The notes: generated from the sequence alone by a model not told the origin. A DNA stretch of 64,000 nucleotides from Flavobacterium taihuense (GCF_019351435.1 NZ_JAHWYN010000016.1:1-64000); one strand, 5' to 3'. Positions 17,360 through 26,825 are shown, counted from the first letter of the stretch. Made by a program: numbers and translations.

Positions 17360-18067
17360 TTATGAAACTCCTGTTAACTGCAATTTGTCGATTACCCATT
17401 TGTTGTTTACTTTCTTAATCAAAATAATAAAGTATCTTCCACATTTACCACAAAAATCAAAACTACCTTCTAAAACACCCAATTTCTTTTGTTTATCAAA
17501 TTCAATTCTGGATAAATAAAAAACTCCAGAAAAAACAAAATTATATTTTAAATCAGTAATACGACTAGGAAAATCAACTTTGGGAAATTCAGTTATTTTC
17601 TTCAACTTAAATCTATTATTTAATTTAATTTTCTCAAAATCAAAACTGAATTTAGATTCTTCTACATTCTTAGTCTTAAAAATTTCAACCTTTGGAAAAT
17701 AAAACTTAGACTCTTCGATTAATTTTTCATGCTTTTTCAGAAAAGGGTCAAACGCGATAAAAACTGTCGATGTGTCTTTTTCTAGTTTATCTCTTTCCTT
17801 TTGCCATTTTATATATTCGCTTATTTGTTTTTTTGTAGCCTTAGTTGAATCTGTTCTAACATAATGTCCAGTTTTGTCAAAAACAGGTTCTGCCATTGGA
17901 GGAGGAGGATCCATTTTTCTACTATCAACACAAATCGAATCGACTAAACTTGGAAAAATTTCAGTCATCACACTTTTCTCAAAATCCATTTCGGTTGCTT
18001 TCTTTTCACAACTTGTGATTATAATAGCAATGATTACAAACAGTGTTATTTTTATAATTTTCCTCAT
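17360..18067 (-). CDS. Putative lipoprotein, unknown function
   Basis: 235 residues. The start MRKIIKITLFVIIAIIITSC is a lipoprotein signal peptide with Cys20 as the probable lipidation site, followed by charged residues EKKATEMDFEKS. The mature part is Lys-rich, with a proline cluster PPPPMAEP around 55-62 and a CGKCGRYF motif near 208-215, whose two cysteines could bind metal or form a disulfide. Family not recognised. The end of the protein (KKVNNKWVIDKLQLTG) resembles secreted NTF2- or SnoaL-like endings, but this is weak. Confidence 0.7.
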   Translation of the reverse strand: MRKIIKITLFVIIAIIITSCEKKATEMDFEKSVMTEIFPSLVDSICVDSRKMDPPPPMAEPVFDKTGHYVRTDSTKATKKQISEYIKWQKERDKLEKDTSTVFIAFDPFLKKHEKLIEESKFYFPKVEIFKTKNVEESKFSFDFEKIKLNNRFKLKKITEFPKVDFPSRITDLKYNFVFSGVFYLSRIEFDKQKKLGVLEGSFDFCGKCGRYFIILIKKVNNKWVIDKLQLTGVS

Positions 18068-18195
18068 AAATAGTATTGACTAAAATCCAAATTTACAATT
18101 TTAACAAATCAAAACTCATTTATATTTCAATCTGGATTCAATTATTACTTTTTTTTCTTTCCGAAATAATGACAAAAAAGCGAAATTTCTTCCTT

Positions 18196-18264
18196 TAGCC
18201 CCGATAGCAGTGGAAATCCTTATGTGCCGGGGTTCGGCACATAAGATTGAAACGGATAGCGGGA
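18196..18264 (+). repeat. Dispersed hairpin element, copy 2
   Basis: TAGCCCCGATAGCAGTGGAA at the left, an 11-bp hairpin CTTATGTGCCG/CGGCACATAAG in the middle, AACGGATAGCGGGA at the right. The ends pair through CCCG/CGGG as in copy 1. This is the shortest and cleanest copy in the window. Confidence 0.8.
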
Positions 18265-18338
18265 CCAATGTTACTAAAAACACTAAATGCATCTGCTCCC
18301 AAATTAATTGTTTTATAATAACATCTCGGCTAAAAACA

Positions 18339-18368
18339 CAAAACCCACAGTTTGAACCGTGGGTTTTT
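18339..18368 (-). terminator. Intrinsic terminator after the trans-sulfuration gene
   Basis: AACCCAC...GTGGGTT stem with T-run on the minus strand, about 20 bases past the stop at 18386. Confidence 0.8.
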
Positions 18369-18385
18369 GCTATAATTATAAATCT

Positions 18386-19558
18386 TTAAGAAAGCGCCTG
18401 TTCCAAATCTGCAATGACATCTTCCACGGTTTCCAATCCTACAGAAACACGCACCAAACCATCTGTAATGCTCACCGCCAAACGTTCTTCAACGGTTAAT
18501 TTACTGTGAGTTGTAGAGGCTGGATGTGTCACAATTGTTCTCGTATCGCCCAAATTTGGTGACAACGAACACAATTTTATTTTATCCAAAAATGCTCTTC
18601 CCGCTTCGATTCCGCCTTTGATTTCGAAGGCTACAATGTTACCACCCAATTTCATTTGCTTTTTGGCTAATTCATATTGTGGGTGTGATTTCAGGAATGG
18701 ATATTTAACGGTATTTACGTTTGGATGACTTTCTAAAAATTCTGCTACTTTCAAGGCATTTTCACAATGTCTGTCTAAACGAATCGCCAAAGTTTCTAAA
18801 CTTTTTGACAATACCCAAGCATTAAATGGTGATAAGGAAGGGCCAGTAAGTCGAGAAAACAAATAGATTTTTTGAATCAATTCGGCATCCCCAACTGTTA
18901 TTCCTCCTAATACTCTACCTTGTCCATCTATTAATTTTGTAGCTGAATGTACCACCAAATTTGCACCCCATTTTATTGGTTGCTGTAAATAAGGTGTAGC
19001 AAAACAGTTGTCAATTATTAAAATCAAATTATGCTTTTTGGCAATTTTACCTAACAATTCCAAATCGATAATATCTACCGCTGGATTGGTTGGAGATTCT
19101 GCAAAAAGAATCTTTGTGTTTGGTTTTATAAAACTTTCAATGGTTTCTGGCTTATCGATATCAAAATAAGATGTGTCGATTCCCCATTTTGGAAAATAAT
19201 TCACAAACAACGAATGTGTAGCTCCAAAAACACTGCTTGCCGAAACAATATGGTCTCCTGAGTTCAACAAAGCCGCCAAAGTTGAATACACGGCCGCCAT
19301 TCCCGAGGCAAAGGCAAAACCCGATTCAGCACCTTCCATTTTACAAATTTTCTCGATAAATTCGTTGGTATTGGGGTTACTGTAACGGCTGTAAATATTT
19401 CTGTCTTTCTCCTCAGCAAAAGAAGCACGCATATCTTCGGCATCTTCAAATACAAAACTAGACGTTAAGTATAAAGGCACTGAGTGTTCTTGAAATTGCG
19501 TTCTTTCTAACTGGGTACGTATGGCTTGGGTTTCAAAACCAAATTCTTGTTCGTTCAT
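18386..19558 (-). CDS. metZ: Trans-sulfuration PLP enzyme, O-acyl-homoserine sulfhydrylase-like
   Basis: 390 residues of the Cys/Met metabolism PLP family. Schiff-base Lys208 is in VVHSATKLIDGQG; YSRYSNPN (56-63) and FASGMAAV are phosphate and cofactor contacts. The length and the SATKLIDGQGRVLGG sequence are closest to O-succinylhomoserine sulfhydrylase (MetZ), but cystathionine gamma-synthase or lyase activities cannot be excluded from sequence alone. It differs clearly from the two longer metY copies at 25539-29952, so the window holds three family members, probably acting at different acyl-homoserine or sulfide steps. Confidence 0.75.
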   Translation of the reverse strand: MNEQEFGFETQAIRTQLERTQFQEHSVPLYLTSSFVFEDAEDMRASFAEEKDRNIYSRYSNPNTNEFIEKICKMEGAESGFAFASGMAAVYSTLAALLNSGDHIVSASSVFGATHSLFVNYFPKWGIDTSYFDIDKPETIESFIKPNTKILFAESPTNPAVDIIDLELLGKIAKKHNLILIIDNCFATPYLQQPIKWGANLVVHSATKLIDGQGRVLGGITVGDAELIQKIYLFSRLTGPSLSPFNAWVLSKSLETLAIRLDRHCENALKVAEFLESHPNVNTVKYPFLKSHPQYELAKKQMKLGGNIVAFEIKGGIEAGRAFLDKIKLCSLSPNLGDTRTIVTHPASTTHSKLTVEERLAVSITDGLVRVSVGLETVEDVIADLEQALS

Positions 19559-19628
19559 TCTATATTTTTTGTTTAAAGTTTAAGGTTTAAATTTGTTGGA
19601 ATATTCAAAACCAATCTCTTTAATTAAA

Positions 19629-20054
19629 CTATAATAATTTGTTATTCAAAACTACTTTATAATGTACTGTTACGTTTGGCTCCAATGTTTTGGAAACTGA
19701 GCAGTATTTATCAAAAGAAAGTTGTGCTGCTTTCAACGCTTTTTCTCCATTTATTGGTCCTTCCAAATAAAACACTACATGAATATCTTTGAATGGTTTT
19801 GCTTCTCCTACTTGTACGCGTTCGCCTTCAACTTCAGCTTTGAAAGAAGTGATTTCCTGACGTTGCTTTTTTAAAATCGAAATCATATCAATTCCGCTAC
19901 ACCCCGCAACGCCCATTAATACTAATTCCATTGGGCTTGGTCCCTTATCGTCTCCGCCAAATTCTGGGCGACTATCTACATTTACGATATGACCTCTTTC
20001 ATTTTTTAATTCAAAATGGAAGTTGTCATTTACTCTGTTTAAGCTTACTTTCAT
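19629..20054 (-). CDS. OsmC family protein
   Basis: 141 residues with the two cysteines of the OsmC/Ohr fold: Cys52 in GVAGCSGIDM and Cys118 in DKYCSVSKTL. Such proteins are dimeric thiol-dependent peroxidases for organic hydroperoxides; the substrate of this YhfA-like member is not known. No signal peptide, so cytoplasmic. It stands about 70 bases upstream of the trans-sulfuration gene in the same direction and probably shares its transcript, consistent with thiol metabolism. Confidence 0.88.
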   Translation of the reverse strand: MKVSLNRVNDNFHFELKNERGHIVNVDSRPEFGGDDKGPSPMELVLMGVAGCSGIDMISILKKQRQEITSFKAEVEGERVQVGEAKPFKDIHVVFYLEGPINGEKALKAAQLSFDKYCSVSKTLEPNVTVHYKVVLNNKLL

Positions 20055-20094
20055 TGTTTTGCAAATTATACTTTAAAATCATTTTTTTTTATTC

Positions 20095-21237
20095 TTAACT
20101 ACTTTTACAACTAATATATGTTGGACTATCTTTATCAATAATTGTCCCATCACCTAATTGCCCTAAAAAGTTATATCCCCACGTCCATAATCCACTATCT
20201 TTCTTTATTGCTGCAACATAATACCATCCAGAAGTTGCAAAATCCCAATTGACATCAGTACCTTTTCTTGTTGGAATTGAATTTATGCCACCTCCCCACA
20301 CCCATAATGTCCCATCATTTTTAACCCCTACTGCACTCACAAAACCCGCTGCAAGTGATTTCCAATTTGCATCTTTACCTATTTGTATTGGCTTATTAAC
20401 ATCTTCTTTATTACCTATTCCTAATTGTCCTCCATCATTTTTACCCCACCCCCAAATGGTGCCATCAGATTTTAATGCTAATGAAAAATCAAAACTAGCG
20501 GAGACTGATATCCAATTAGATGCATTACCTATTTTTACAGGTAAATTAGTGTATAATTCTGTTCCACCATTACCAAGTTCTCCTCTATTATTACCTCCCC
20601 ATGCCCATAAACTTCCGTCTGTTTGAATTCCTAAAGTGTGTCTCTCTCCTCCTGAAATATATTTCCATTTTGAAGTACCAACTTGTGTTACATTTGTAAC
20701 TATTGGATCATCAACACCTACCCCTAAAGAACCTCCAACATTTGAACCCCAGGCCCATAAACTACCATCTTTTTTAATTGCGAAACATTTAAAAGAGCCA
20801 GTAGATACAAATTCCCAATCATTAGCAGTTCCAATTTGAAGAGGAGTATTTAAATTTCTCACAACTAAATCAGTATTTAATTGACGATCGTTATTACTAC
20901 CCCAAGCCCATAATGTACCGTCAGACTTTATAGCCAAAGTATGATCCCTTCCAACTGAAACCTTTTTCCATGTTGTTCCTACTTGGATTTGAACAGGACT
21001 GTTTCTTTGTTCATAAGTACCATCACCTAATTCTCCATCATTGTTCACTCCCCAAGCCCATAAACTACCATCAGATTGAATTGCTACTGAATGTGAAGAT
21101 CCAGAAATAGAGCTCCAACAATGAAGATTATTTTCAACTGGCAAGACAACATCTGGCAAAACATCATCGGTTCCACTATCTTTAGAACATCCAATAAACA
21201 AGAGAAAACACAATACTAGAGCAATTAGATTTTTCAT
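20095..21237 (-). CDS. RCC1-repeat lipoprotein
   Basis: 380 residues. MKNLIALVLCFLLFIGCSKD is a lipoprotein signal peptide (Cys17). About seven repeats of roughly 45-50 residues follow, each with SLWAWG.N..GELG-type cores, e.g. GSLWAWGVNNDGELGDGT; such repeats build an RCC1-like seven-bladed propeller. Seven blades would fill the length. Eukaryotic RCC1 acts on Ran; bacterial versions are extracytoplasmic and of unknown role, probably binding proteins or glycans at the cell surface. No secretion C-terminal domain is seen, so it is presumably held by its lipid anchor. Confidence 0.85.
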   Translation of the reverse strand: MKNLIALVLCFLLFIGCSKDSGTDDVLPDVVLPVENNLHCWSSISGSSHSVAIQSDGSLWAWGVNNDGELGDGTYEQRNSPVQIQVGTTWKKVSVGRDHTLAIKSDGTLWAWGSNNDRQLNTDLVVRNLNTPLQIGTANDWEFVSTGSFKCFAIKKDGSLWAWGSNVGGSLGVGVDDPIVTNVTQVGTSKWKYISGGERHTLGIQTDGSLWAWGGNNRGELGNGGTELYTNLPVKIGNASNWISVSASFDFSLALKSDGTIWGWGKNDGGQLGIGNKEDVNKPIQIGKDANWKSLAAGFVSAVGVKNDGTLWVWGGGINSIPTRKGTDVNWDFATSGWYYVAAIKKDSGLWTWGYNFLGQLGDGTIIDKDSPTYISCKSS

Positions 21238-21310
21238 ATTTAATTTTTTATTTTTTTTAAATATACGTAAAATCCGTTATCTTTTTAATTCCCTTTCGAT
21301 GACCACAAGA

Positions 21311-23725
21311 CTACCCTTTATCCGACAATCTCAAAATATCTCCAAAAACGCCTCTCGCCGTTACTGCAGATCCTGCTCCTGCTCCTTGAATCACGATTGG
21401 TCTATCTCCATACGATTCGGTATAAATTTCGAAGAACGAATCTGATCCTTTCAATCCGCCCAAAGCGGTTTCTTTTGGTACCGAAACCAATTTCACTTCC
21501 AGATTTCCTTTATCATTTTGCAAATCACCCGATAATTCTCCAATGTATCGCAACACATGATTCGGTTCTTGATCTGCTTTAATTTTAGCATAAATTGGGT
21601 CAAACTCCGTCAATTTGTTTAAAAAATCAGACACATCTCCATCACGCAAATGTTCCGGAATTAAGTTCTCAATATTAATCTCTTCAAACTCGTTTTGCAA
21701 GTCCAATTCTCTCGCCAAAATCAATAGTTTTCTGCCCACGTCGTTTCCGCAAAGGTCTTCTCTTGGGTCTGGTTCGGTGTAACCATTATCAATCGCTTCT
21801 TTTAATATTTCACTAAACGGAGCATCTTTCGCAGAGAAATTATTGAATAAATAACTCAACGTTCCTGAGAAAACCCCTTTTATCTTAGTGATATTTTCAC
21901 CCGAAAGATGCAATAATTTAATCGTATCAATCAATGGCAGACCGGCACCAACATTTGTTTCATAAAGGTAGGTTTTTTGATTGTCTTCTAATACTTGTCT
22001 CAACTGTTTGTAAAATGAGTAACTCAACGTATTAGCCACTTTATTAGACGAAATCAAGTCAAAACTATTCTCTGCTAATTTGATGTAATTTTCGACAAAA
22101 GAAGTAGATGCCGAGTTGTCAATGGCAATCAAATTCTCTAAGTGATGTTCATTTGCAAAAGCAATAACATCATCAATTGTATAAGAAGTTCCATTGGTTT
22201 GAATTTCATTTCTCCAATTTGGCGAAACGCCATCTTTATTCAAAAGCACACTTTTAGAATTCGCAATTGCAAAAACATTCAGCTTGATTCCTTTGCGTTT
22301 TTCAATAGCGCCGGCCGATTCCAAAATTTGGTTAATCAGCGTTCCTCCAACCAATCCGTGACCAAAAATTGCAATATTGATTTTCTTGGATACTCCAAAA
22401 ATCTCTCCGTGAATCACATTCAAAGCCTTGTTCAACTCCGATTTTTTCACTACCAAACTCACGTTTTTACCCGTAACCGTGTTGTTGAAAAGGATCGGTA
22501 CAATTTTGTTTTTGATTAAAGCCGTATAGGGTTTATGAAACGTGCTCAAATCCTGTCCGATAATAGAAATTACCGAAACATTATCCGTTACCGTAATTTT
22601 GTTGACGTCTTTTGAGTAAAAATCATTTTCAAATTCTTTCTCCAATTCAATCATGGCGCGAGTCGCTTTATCGGCATCAACCACAAGTCCAATTCCTCTT
22701 TCAGACGAACCTTGCGAAATAATACTAACGCTGATTTCGTTGTCTCCCATCACTTTAAAAATTCGGGCATCAACTCCAGTTTTTCCCAGTAATCCTCGAC
22801 CTTCCAGATTCACCAATGCCACATTTTCCAGAACCGAAAGCGTTTTAATTCCTTCTTTATCTGCTCTGGAAGTGATTAATGTCCCTTGATTTTCGTGATT
22901 GAACGTATTCAAAATACGAAGCGGAATGTTTTTTTCCAACAAAGGAATAATAGTCTTAGCGTGCAAAATCGTTGCTCCAAAATTGGCCAACTCATTCGCT
23001 TCGTTAAAAGACAAATGATCTATTTTTTTTGCATCCAAAACCAAATCAGGATTTGCAGTATAAATTCCGTCAACGTGCGTATAATTTTGAAGTTCTGTCG
23101 CATCCAAATAATTTGCTAGCAACGAAGCGGTATAATTACTTCCATTTCTTCCTAGTGTCGTCGCTTCATTTTTACTATTGGAACCAATAAAACCAGTAAC
23201 CACATTCACCGTTTCTCCATTATTTTCCTTAAAATAAGCAACAACATTTTTCTTCGAAAGCTGTTCAACCGGTTGTGCATCACCGTAATTTGAGTCCGTT
23301 TTTATCAGTTCTCTCGTATCGGCAAAATTAGCTTTTATACCATTCTTGATTAAAATAGCCGTAAGCAATTTAGCCGAAATCAACTCTCCTTTAGAAAGCA
23401 CTTCATCTTTAATTTTCACGCTATAATCTCCAATAAGGCTTACACCTTCAAAAAGTTTCTCCAATTTATTAAACTCTTCAGACAAATCTACATCCTCATA
23501 AACATCTTGTTGATAGCTTTTAAAATCTTCAAAAAGAGACTTGTAATCCCCATTTTTAGAAGCCAAAGCCAATATATCTTCCAGTTCATCCGTTGCATTT
23601 CCACGTGCTGAAACCACCACAGCAATCTGCTCTCCGCTATTTACTTTTCCGGCAATAATTGCCACCACTTTATTGATTCCGTCTCCATTTGACAAAGACT
23701 TTCCTCCAAATTTTAATATTTTCAT
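21311..23725 (-). CDS. thrA: Bifunctional aspartate kinase / homoserine dehydrogenase
   Basis: 804 residues, close to E. coli ThrA (about 820). The kinase domain starts MKILKFGGKSLSNGDG; two ACT-type regulatory segments lie around 310-450 (VNLEGRGLLGKTGVDARIFK). The dehydrogenase starts at about 455 with AIFGHGLVGGTLINQIL (NAD(P) site), with LYETNVGAGLPLIDTIK and GVFSGTLSYLFNN near the active site. It catalyses the first and third steps from aspartate to homoserine. It sits 18 bases after metX1 and so is probably in the SAM-I riboswitch transcript. Confidence 0.95.
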   Translation of the reverse strand: MKILKFGGKSLSNGDGINKVVAIIAGKVNSGEQIAVVVSARGNATDELEDILALASKNGDYKSLFEDFKSYQQDVYEDVDLSEEFNKLEKLFEGVSLIGDYSVKIKDEVLSKGELISAKLLTAILIKNGIKANFADTRELIKTDSNYGDAQPVEQLSKKNVVAYFKENNGETVNVVTGFIGSNSKNEATTLGRNGSNYTASLLANYLDATELQNYTHVDGIYTANPDLVLDAKKIDHLSFNEANELANFGATILHAKTIIPLLEKNIPLRILNTFNHENQGTLITSRADKEGIKTLSVLENVALVNLEGRGLLGKTGVDARIFKVMGDNEISVSIISQGSSERGIGLVVDADKATRAMIELEKEFENDFYSKDVNKITVTDNVSVISIIGQDLSTFHKPYTALIKNKIVPILFNNTVTGKNVSLVVKKSELNKALNVIHGEIFGVSKKINIAIFGHGLVGGTLINQILESAGAIEKRKGIKLNVFAIANSKSVLLNKDGVSPNWRNEIQTNGTSYTIDDVIAFANEHHLENLIAIDNSASTSFVENYIKLAENSFDLISSNKVANTLSYSFYKQLRQVLEDNQKTYLYETNVGAGLPLIDTIKLLHLSGENITKIKGVFSGTLSYLFNNFSAKDAPFSEILKEAIDNGYTEPDPREDLCGNDVGRKLLILARELDLQNEFEEINIENLIPEHLRDGDVSDFLNKLTEFDPIYAKIKADQEPNHVLRYIGELSGDLQNDKGNLEVKLVSVPKETALGGLKGSDSFFEIYTESYGDRPIVIQGAGAGSAVTARGVFGDILRLSDKG

Positions 23726-23743
23726 TTCGATGTATATTTTAGC

Positions 23744-24712
23744 TTAAAATATCCCTTTAAGCAAATTGTCTAATTGTTTGTATTCGATTAAAAAAGCATC
23801 ATGCCCATGAATGGAATCAATTTCTTGAAATGTTACATTCGTTTTATGTTTTTTCAATGTTTCGTATGTTTCTTTATTTTCATTTATCGTAAAAAATAAA
23901 TCCGAATTGATTCCAATAATATGAATATCCGCTTCTATTTGTGAGGCTACAGCAAGAAAAGATTCTCTATTTCTTGAAATATCTATTGTCTTCAACAATT
24001 GATTCATCAACTTGTAAGCCGAAAGCTGAAAACGTTTTTGCAATTTCTCTCCGTGATGATTCAGCCAACTTTCGATATTAAAAACCGCCAATTCTTGATT
24101 GGTTGTTCTGTCAAATTTTGCTTTAAAAGACTCAGGCGTTCTATAACACAACATGGCGTGAATGCGAGCGTCTTCAATTGGCTTAGCCGAATTATTCAAA
24201 ATTTGTTCTTGCAAAAAACAATTGGCAATCAACCAATCGGTCGATTTCCAATCGGTCGCAATCGGAATTAAGTGTTTTGTTATCTTTGGTGCCAATGCGG
24301 CAATTTCCCAAGCAATCCCGCCACCGACAGAACCTCCAATAATGGCAAACAATTGATTAATCTGAAGTGCTTTAATCCCTTCTATAAAAAGTCTGGCCAC
24401 ATCTCTGGCCGTAAAATCCAAATAGTTTTCGATAATGGTATCGTCAAAACCATTTCCAGGCACGTTAAATGCAAGTATGGTATATGTATTGGTGTCTATC
24501 GTTCTCTTATCGCCAATAAGTACATTCCACCACCCTTTCAAACCCACCACTTGTGAATTCCCTGTTAATGCATGATTGACCAAAACAATGGGCGCTGTAT
24601 GCAATGCCGGACCAAAAAGCTGATAACTCAAATTGATGGTAGCATAAAAAGCACCACTTTCGGTAGTGAAATTTTGTATTGTAATAGTGGTTGGTTTATT
24701 TTCCAATTTCAA
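23744..24712 (-). CDS. MetX-like homoserine O-acyltransferase, copy 1
   Basis: 322 residues, shorter than classical MetX (about 370). An alpha/beta hydrolase fold is indicated by the nucleophile Ser128 in IIGGSVGGGIAWE and a C-terminal IHGHDAFLIEY carrying the His-Asp. GNGFDDTIIENYLDFTARDVARLF matches the region that in MetX binds the acyl group. Acetylation or succinylation of homoserine is expected; the acyl specificity is not readable. The SAM-I riboswitch 73 bases upstream and thrA downstream support a methionine role. It is a paralog of 27566-28567. Confidence 0.85.
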   Translation of the reverse strand: MKLENKPTTITIQNFTTESGAFYATINLSYQLFGPALHTAPIVLVNHALTGNSQVVGLKGWWNVLIGDKRTIDTNTYTILAFNVPGNGFDDTIIENYLDFTARDVARLFIEGIKALQINQLFAIIGGSVGGGIAWEIAALAPKITKHLIPIATDWKSTDWLIANCFLQEQILNNSAKPIEDARIHAMLCYRTPESFKAKFDRTTNQELAVFNIESWLNHHGEKLQKRFQLSAYKLMNQLLKTIDISRNRESFLAVASQIEADIHIIGINSDLFFTINENKETYETLKKHKTNVTFQEIDSIHGHDAFLIEYKQLDNLLKGIF

Positions 24713-24785
24713 ATCTTTTTTTGATTTTTGATTTGTACCTGGAAATATTATGAAGAAAGCTAGAAAAACTAGATGAATTCTTAGT

Positions 24786-24889
24786 GTTATCTTTCCACGT
24801 TTGGCGTGGTAGAATGCAGCACCTTCTTCGATAAATCGAAGGGTTGCTAAGGCTTCATCGGGTCTAATCCCTCTGCCTTTCTTTATAAC
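24786..24889 (-). ncRNA. SAM-I (S-box) riboswitch upstream of metX1-thrA
   Basis: Minus strand: GGCAGAGGGATTAGACCCGA, TGAAGCC, TTAGCAACC and AAGGTGCTGC, closed by GTTAT...ATAAC; same layout and nearly the same core as the copy before metH. No U-run terminator is seen in the 73 bases before the metX1 start, so the mode of control is unclear. Confidence 0.92.
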
Positions 24890-24918
24890 ATTTCAATACG
24901 TTTCTGAACTTAAAGATG

Positions 24919-24949
24919 CAAATTAACTACAATTTTATGAAACAACCAA
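24919..24949 (-). promoter_or_regulatory. Promoter-like pair upstream of the SAM-I riboswitch
   Basis: Minus strand: TTG followed after about 20 bases (or 16 from a second TTG) by TTAATTTG, one base away from TAnnTTTG. Initiation near 24912 would place the riboswitch at the 5' end of the transcript. Confidence 0.45.
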
Positions 24950-24999
24950 ATTATTATTCAACTCATCTTTGAAATAATTACTGCCCATCAATTAAAAAA

Positions 25000-25083
25000 T
25001 TGCCACGAATTGCACTAATTCTCACGATTTTTATTCCATTCAAAAAGAATAGTTCGCGTTTTTATCCGTGCAATTCGTGGCAA
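25000..25083. repeat. Long inverted repeat with TTGCCACGAATTGCAC arms
   Basis: TTGCCACGAATTGCAC at 25000-25015 and its exact complement GTGCAATTCGTGGCAA at 25068-25083, with 52 bases between; 16-bp perfect arms. It lies downstream of the 69-residue ORF, outside the riboswitch. Similar CACGAATT repeats are common in Flavobacterium intergenic DNA. Confidence 0.85.
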
Positions 25084-25121
25084 ATAATTTTCACCTACAC
25101 ATTTCCAGTTATTCTCTTATT

Positions 25122-25331
25122 TTAAATAAAAAGAGTTTCGTTTTCTTTAGAGTACATGTGAAACAATAAAGAACTTTTGCTTTTTTTTGCTTTCAAATCG
25201 AAATTCTCATCCACATGAAACCTGGTGTGATCCAACTCTTTCATCGGATTAAACGGTTCTACTTTTATTGCATTCAAAATTGCTTTTTTTAGTAACTCTA
25301 CTCTGCTTGTGATATATGTTATAGTTTTCAT
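25122..25331 (-). CDS. Small hypothetical protein
   Basis: 69 residues, not recognised; starts MKTITYITSRVELLKKAILN, basic, with no membrane segment, cysteines or known motif. It lies between metY2 and the metX1 riboswitch in the same direction. The gap of 207 bases to metY2 has no clear terminator, so read-through is possible. Coding status is not certain; length and composition are borderline, but there is an ATG and plausible amino-acid usage. Confidence 0.4.
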   Translation of the reverse strand: MKTITYITSRVELLKKAILNAIKVEPFNPMKELDHTRFHVDENFDLKAKKSKSSLLFHMYSKENETLFI

Positions 25332-25538
25332 ATCTGTATATTTATTGTTTATAATAGGTAATATGTAATTCGCATTTCTAGATTATCATTTTCGACCAAT
25401 TTAGTTTTATGCTCATTTCATGATACTTTATTTTTGTAATTAATGTTTATTTTATGGCTTATAGTTCGAATGTTTCGCAACATTCTCTTTCTTTTTATAG
25501 CACAATGAGTTTCGTTTCCTAAAAAATCAATTGTGCAT

Positions 25539-26825
25539 TTATACTTTTACTGTTAATTCGGCAAAAACGGCTGATAAATCGGCTTTTAAATCTTCTATAT
25601 CTTCCAGTCCTACTGATAGTCGAATCAAATCTTTGGTAACTCCCGTGGCGACCTGCTCTGCATCGGACAACTGCTGATGTGTTGTACTCGCCGGATGGAT
25701 AATCAAGGATTTGGTATCTCCAATATTGGCTAAAAGCGAAAATAACTTCGTTTCATCAGCCACCTTCTTGGCCGCTTCAAATCCACCTTTTAAACCAAAT
25801 GTCAGCAAACCATTTTGTCCTTTTGGTAAATATTGCTGGGCCAAATCATAATACTTACTCGACTTCAAACCAGGATAATTGACCCAAGCCACAGCTTCCT
25901 GTTTTTCTAGCCATTGTGCCAAGGCCAATCCGTTTTCGCTGTGCTTCTGGACTCGAACTGGCAGGGTTTCCAATCCCTGTATAATCTGAAAAGCATTAAA
26001 GGGACTCAATGCAGCTCCATAATCCCGCAATCCTTCAATTCTCACTTTGGCAATAAATGCTGCGTTTCCAAGTGCTTCATGATACACTAATCCGTGATAT
26101 CCTGGTGATGGTTCTGTAAACTCTGGAAACTTACCGCTGCTCCAGTCAAAAGTTCCTGCATCAATAACAACTCCCCCCAGCGAAGTACCATTCCCTGCAA
26201 TATATTTGGTCAGGGAGTGTATCACTATGTTGGCTCCATGCTCAATTGGATTCAATAAATAAGGTGATGGAACCGTATTATCGACAATGAAAGGCACTTT
26301 AAAAGCTTTGGCTTCCGCCGAAATGGCTTTAAGATCAAGAACGTCTAATTTTGGATTTCCTAAACTTTCTGCAAAAAACACTTTGGTATTTTCTTTGGCA
26401 GCTTTCGTGAAATTAGACGGATCGGATGGATCTACAAATGTGGTTGTGATTCCCAATCGGGGTAATGTCGCACTCAATAAATTATAAGTCCCTCCATACA
26501 AACTGTTGGAAGCTACAATATGATCTCCTGTTTTCAACAAAACCAATAATGTAGTTGCAATAGCCGCAGTTCCTGATGCAGTAACTACTGCTCCAATTCC
26601 GCCTTCCAACGCAGCCAATCGTTGCTCCAGAATATCGTTGGTTGGATTATTCAATCGAGTATATATAAATCCGGCCTCGGCAAGACCAAATAAATTGGCA
26701 GCATGCTCCGAATTATTAAAAACATAAGATGTGGTTTGATAAATAGGCACTGCACGTGTACCTGCATGTTTTGTAACGTCATGTCCTGCGTGCAATGCAT
26801 TGGTTGCAAATTTATTTGAACTCAT
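25539..26825 (-). CDS. metY: O-acetylhomoserine sulfhydrylase, copy 2
   Basis: 428 residues, the length of MetY-type O-acetylhomoserine sulfhydrylases. Schiff-base Lys207 is in VIHSLTKYIAGNGTS; YTRLNNPTND and ASGTAAIATT bind the cofactor. It condenses O-acetyl-L-homoserine with sulfide to homocysteine, joining the sulfide from the sulfate pathway to the carbon from thrA and metX. It is highly similar to the copy at 28660-29952, so a recent duplication. Two Cys/Met-rich leader peptides with terminators lie directly upstream. Confidence 0.93.
   Translation of the reverse strand: MSSNKFATNALHAGHDVTKHAGTRAVPIYQTTSYVFNNSEHAANLFGLAEAGFIYTRLNNPTNDILEQRLAALEGGIGAVVTASGTAAIATTLLVLLKTGDHIVASNSLYGGTYNLLSATLPRLGITTTFVDPSDPSNFTKAAKENTKVFFAESLGNPKLDVLDLKAISAEAKAFKVPFIVDNTVPSPYLLNPIEHGANIVIHSLTKYIAGNGTSLGGVVIDAGTFDWSSGKFPEFTEPSPGYHGLVYHEALGNAAFIAKVRIEGLRDYGAALSPFNAFQIIQGLETLPVRVQKHSENGLALAQWLEKQEAVAWVNYPGLKSSKYYDLAQQYLPKGQNGLLTFGLKGGFEAAKKVADETKLFSLLANIGDTKSLIIHPASTTHQQLSDAEQVATGVTKDLIRLSVGLEDIEDLKADLSAVFAELTVKV

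Larger units (their letters stand above)
18068..18385. other. Intergenic stretch without a gene
   Basis: 318 bases with a copy of the dispersed hairpin element (18196-18264) and a terminator (18339-18368). Nothing else was recognised. Confidence 0.6.
24713..25121. other. Leader and promoter region upstream of metX1
   Basis: Holds the SAM-I riboswitch (24786-24889), a promoter-like pair (24919-24949) and a long inverted repeat (25000-25083). No further gene was seen. Confidence 0.7.
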
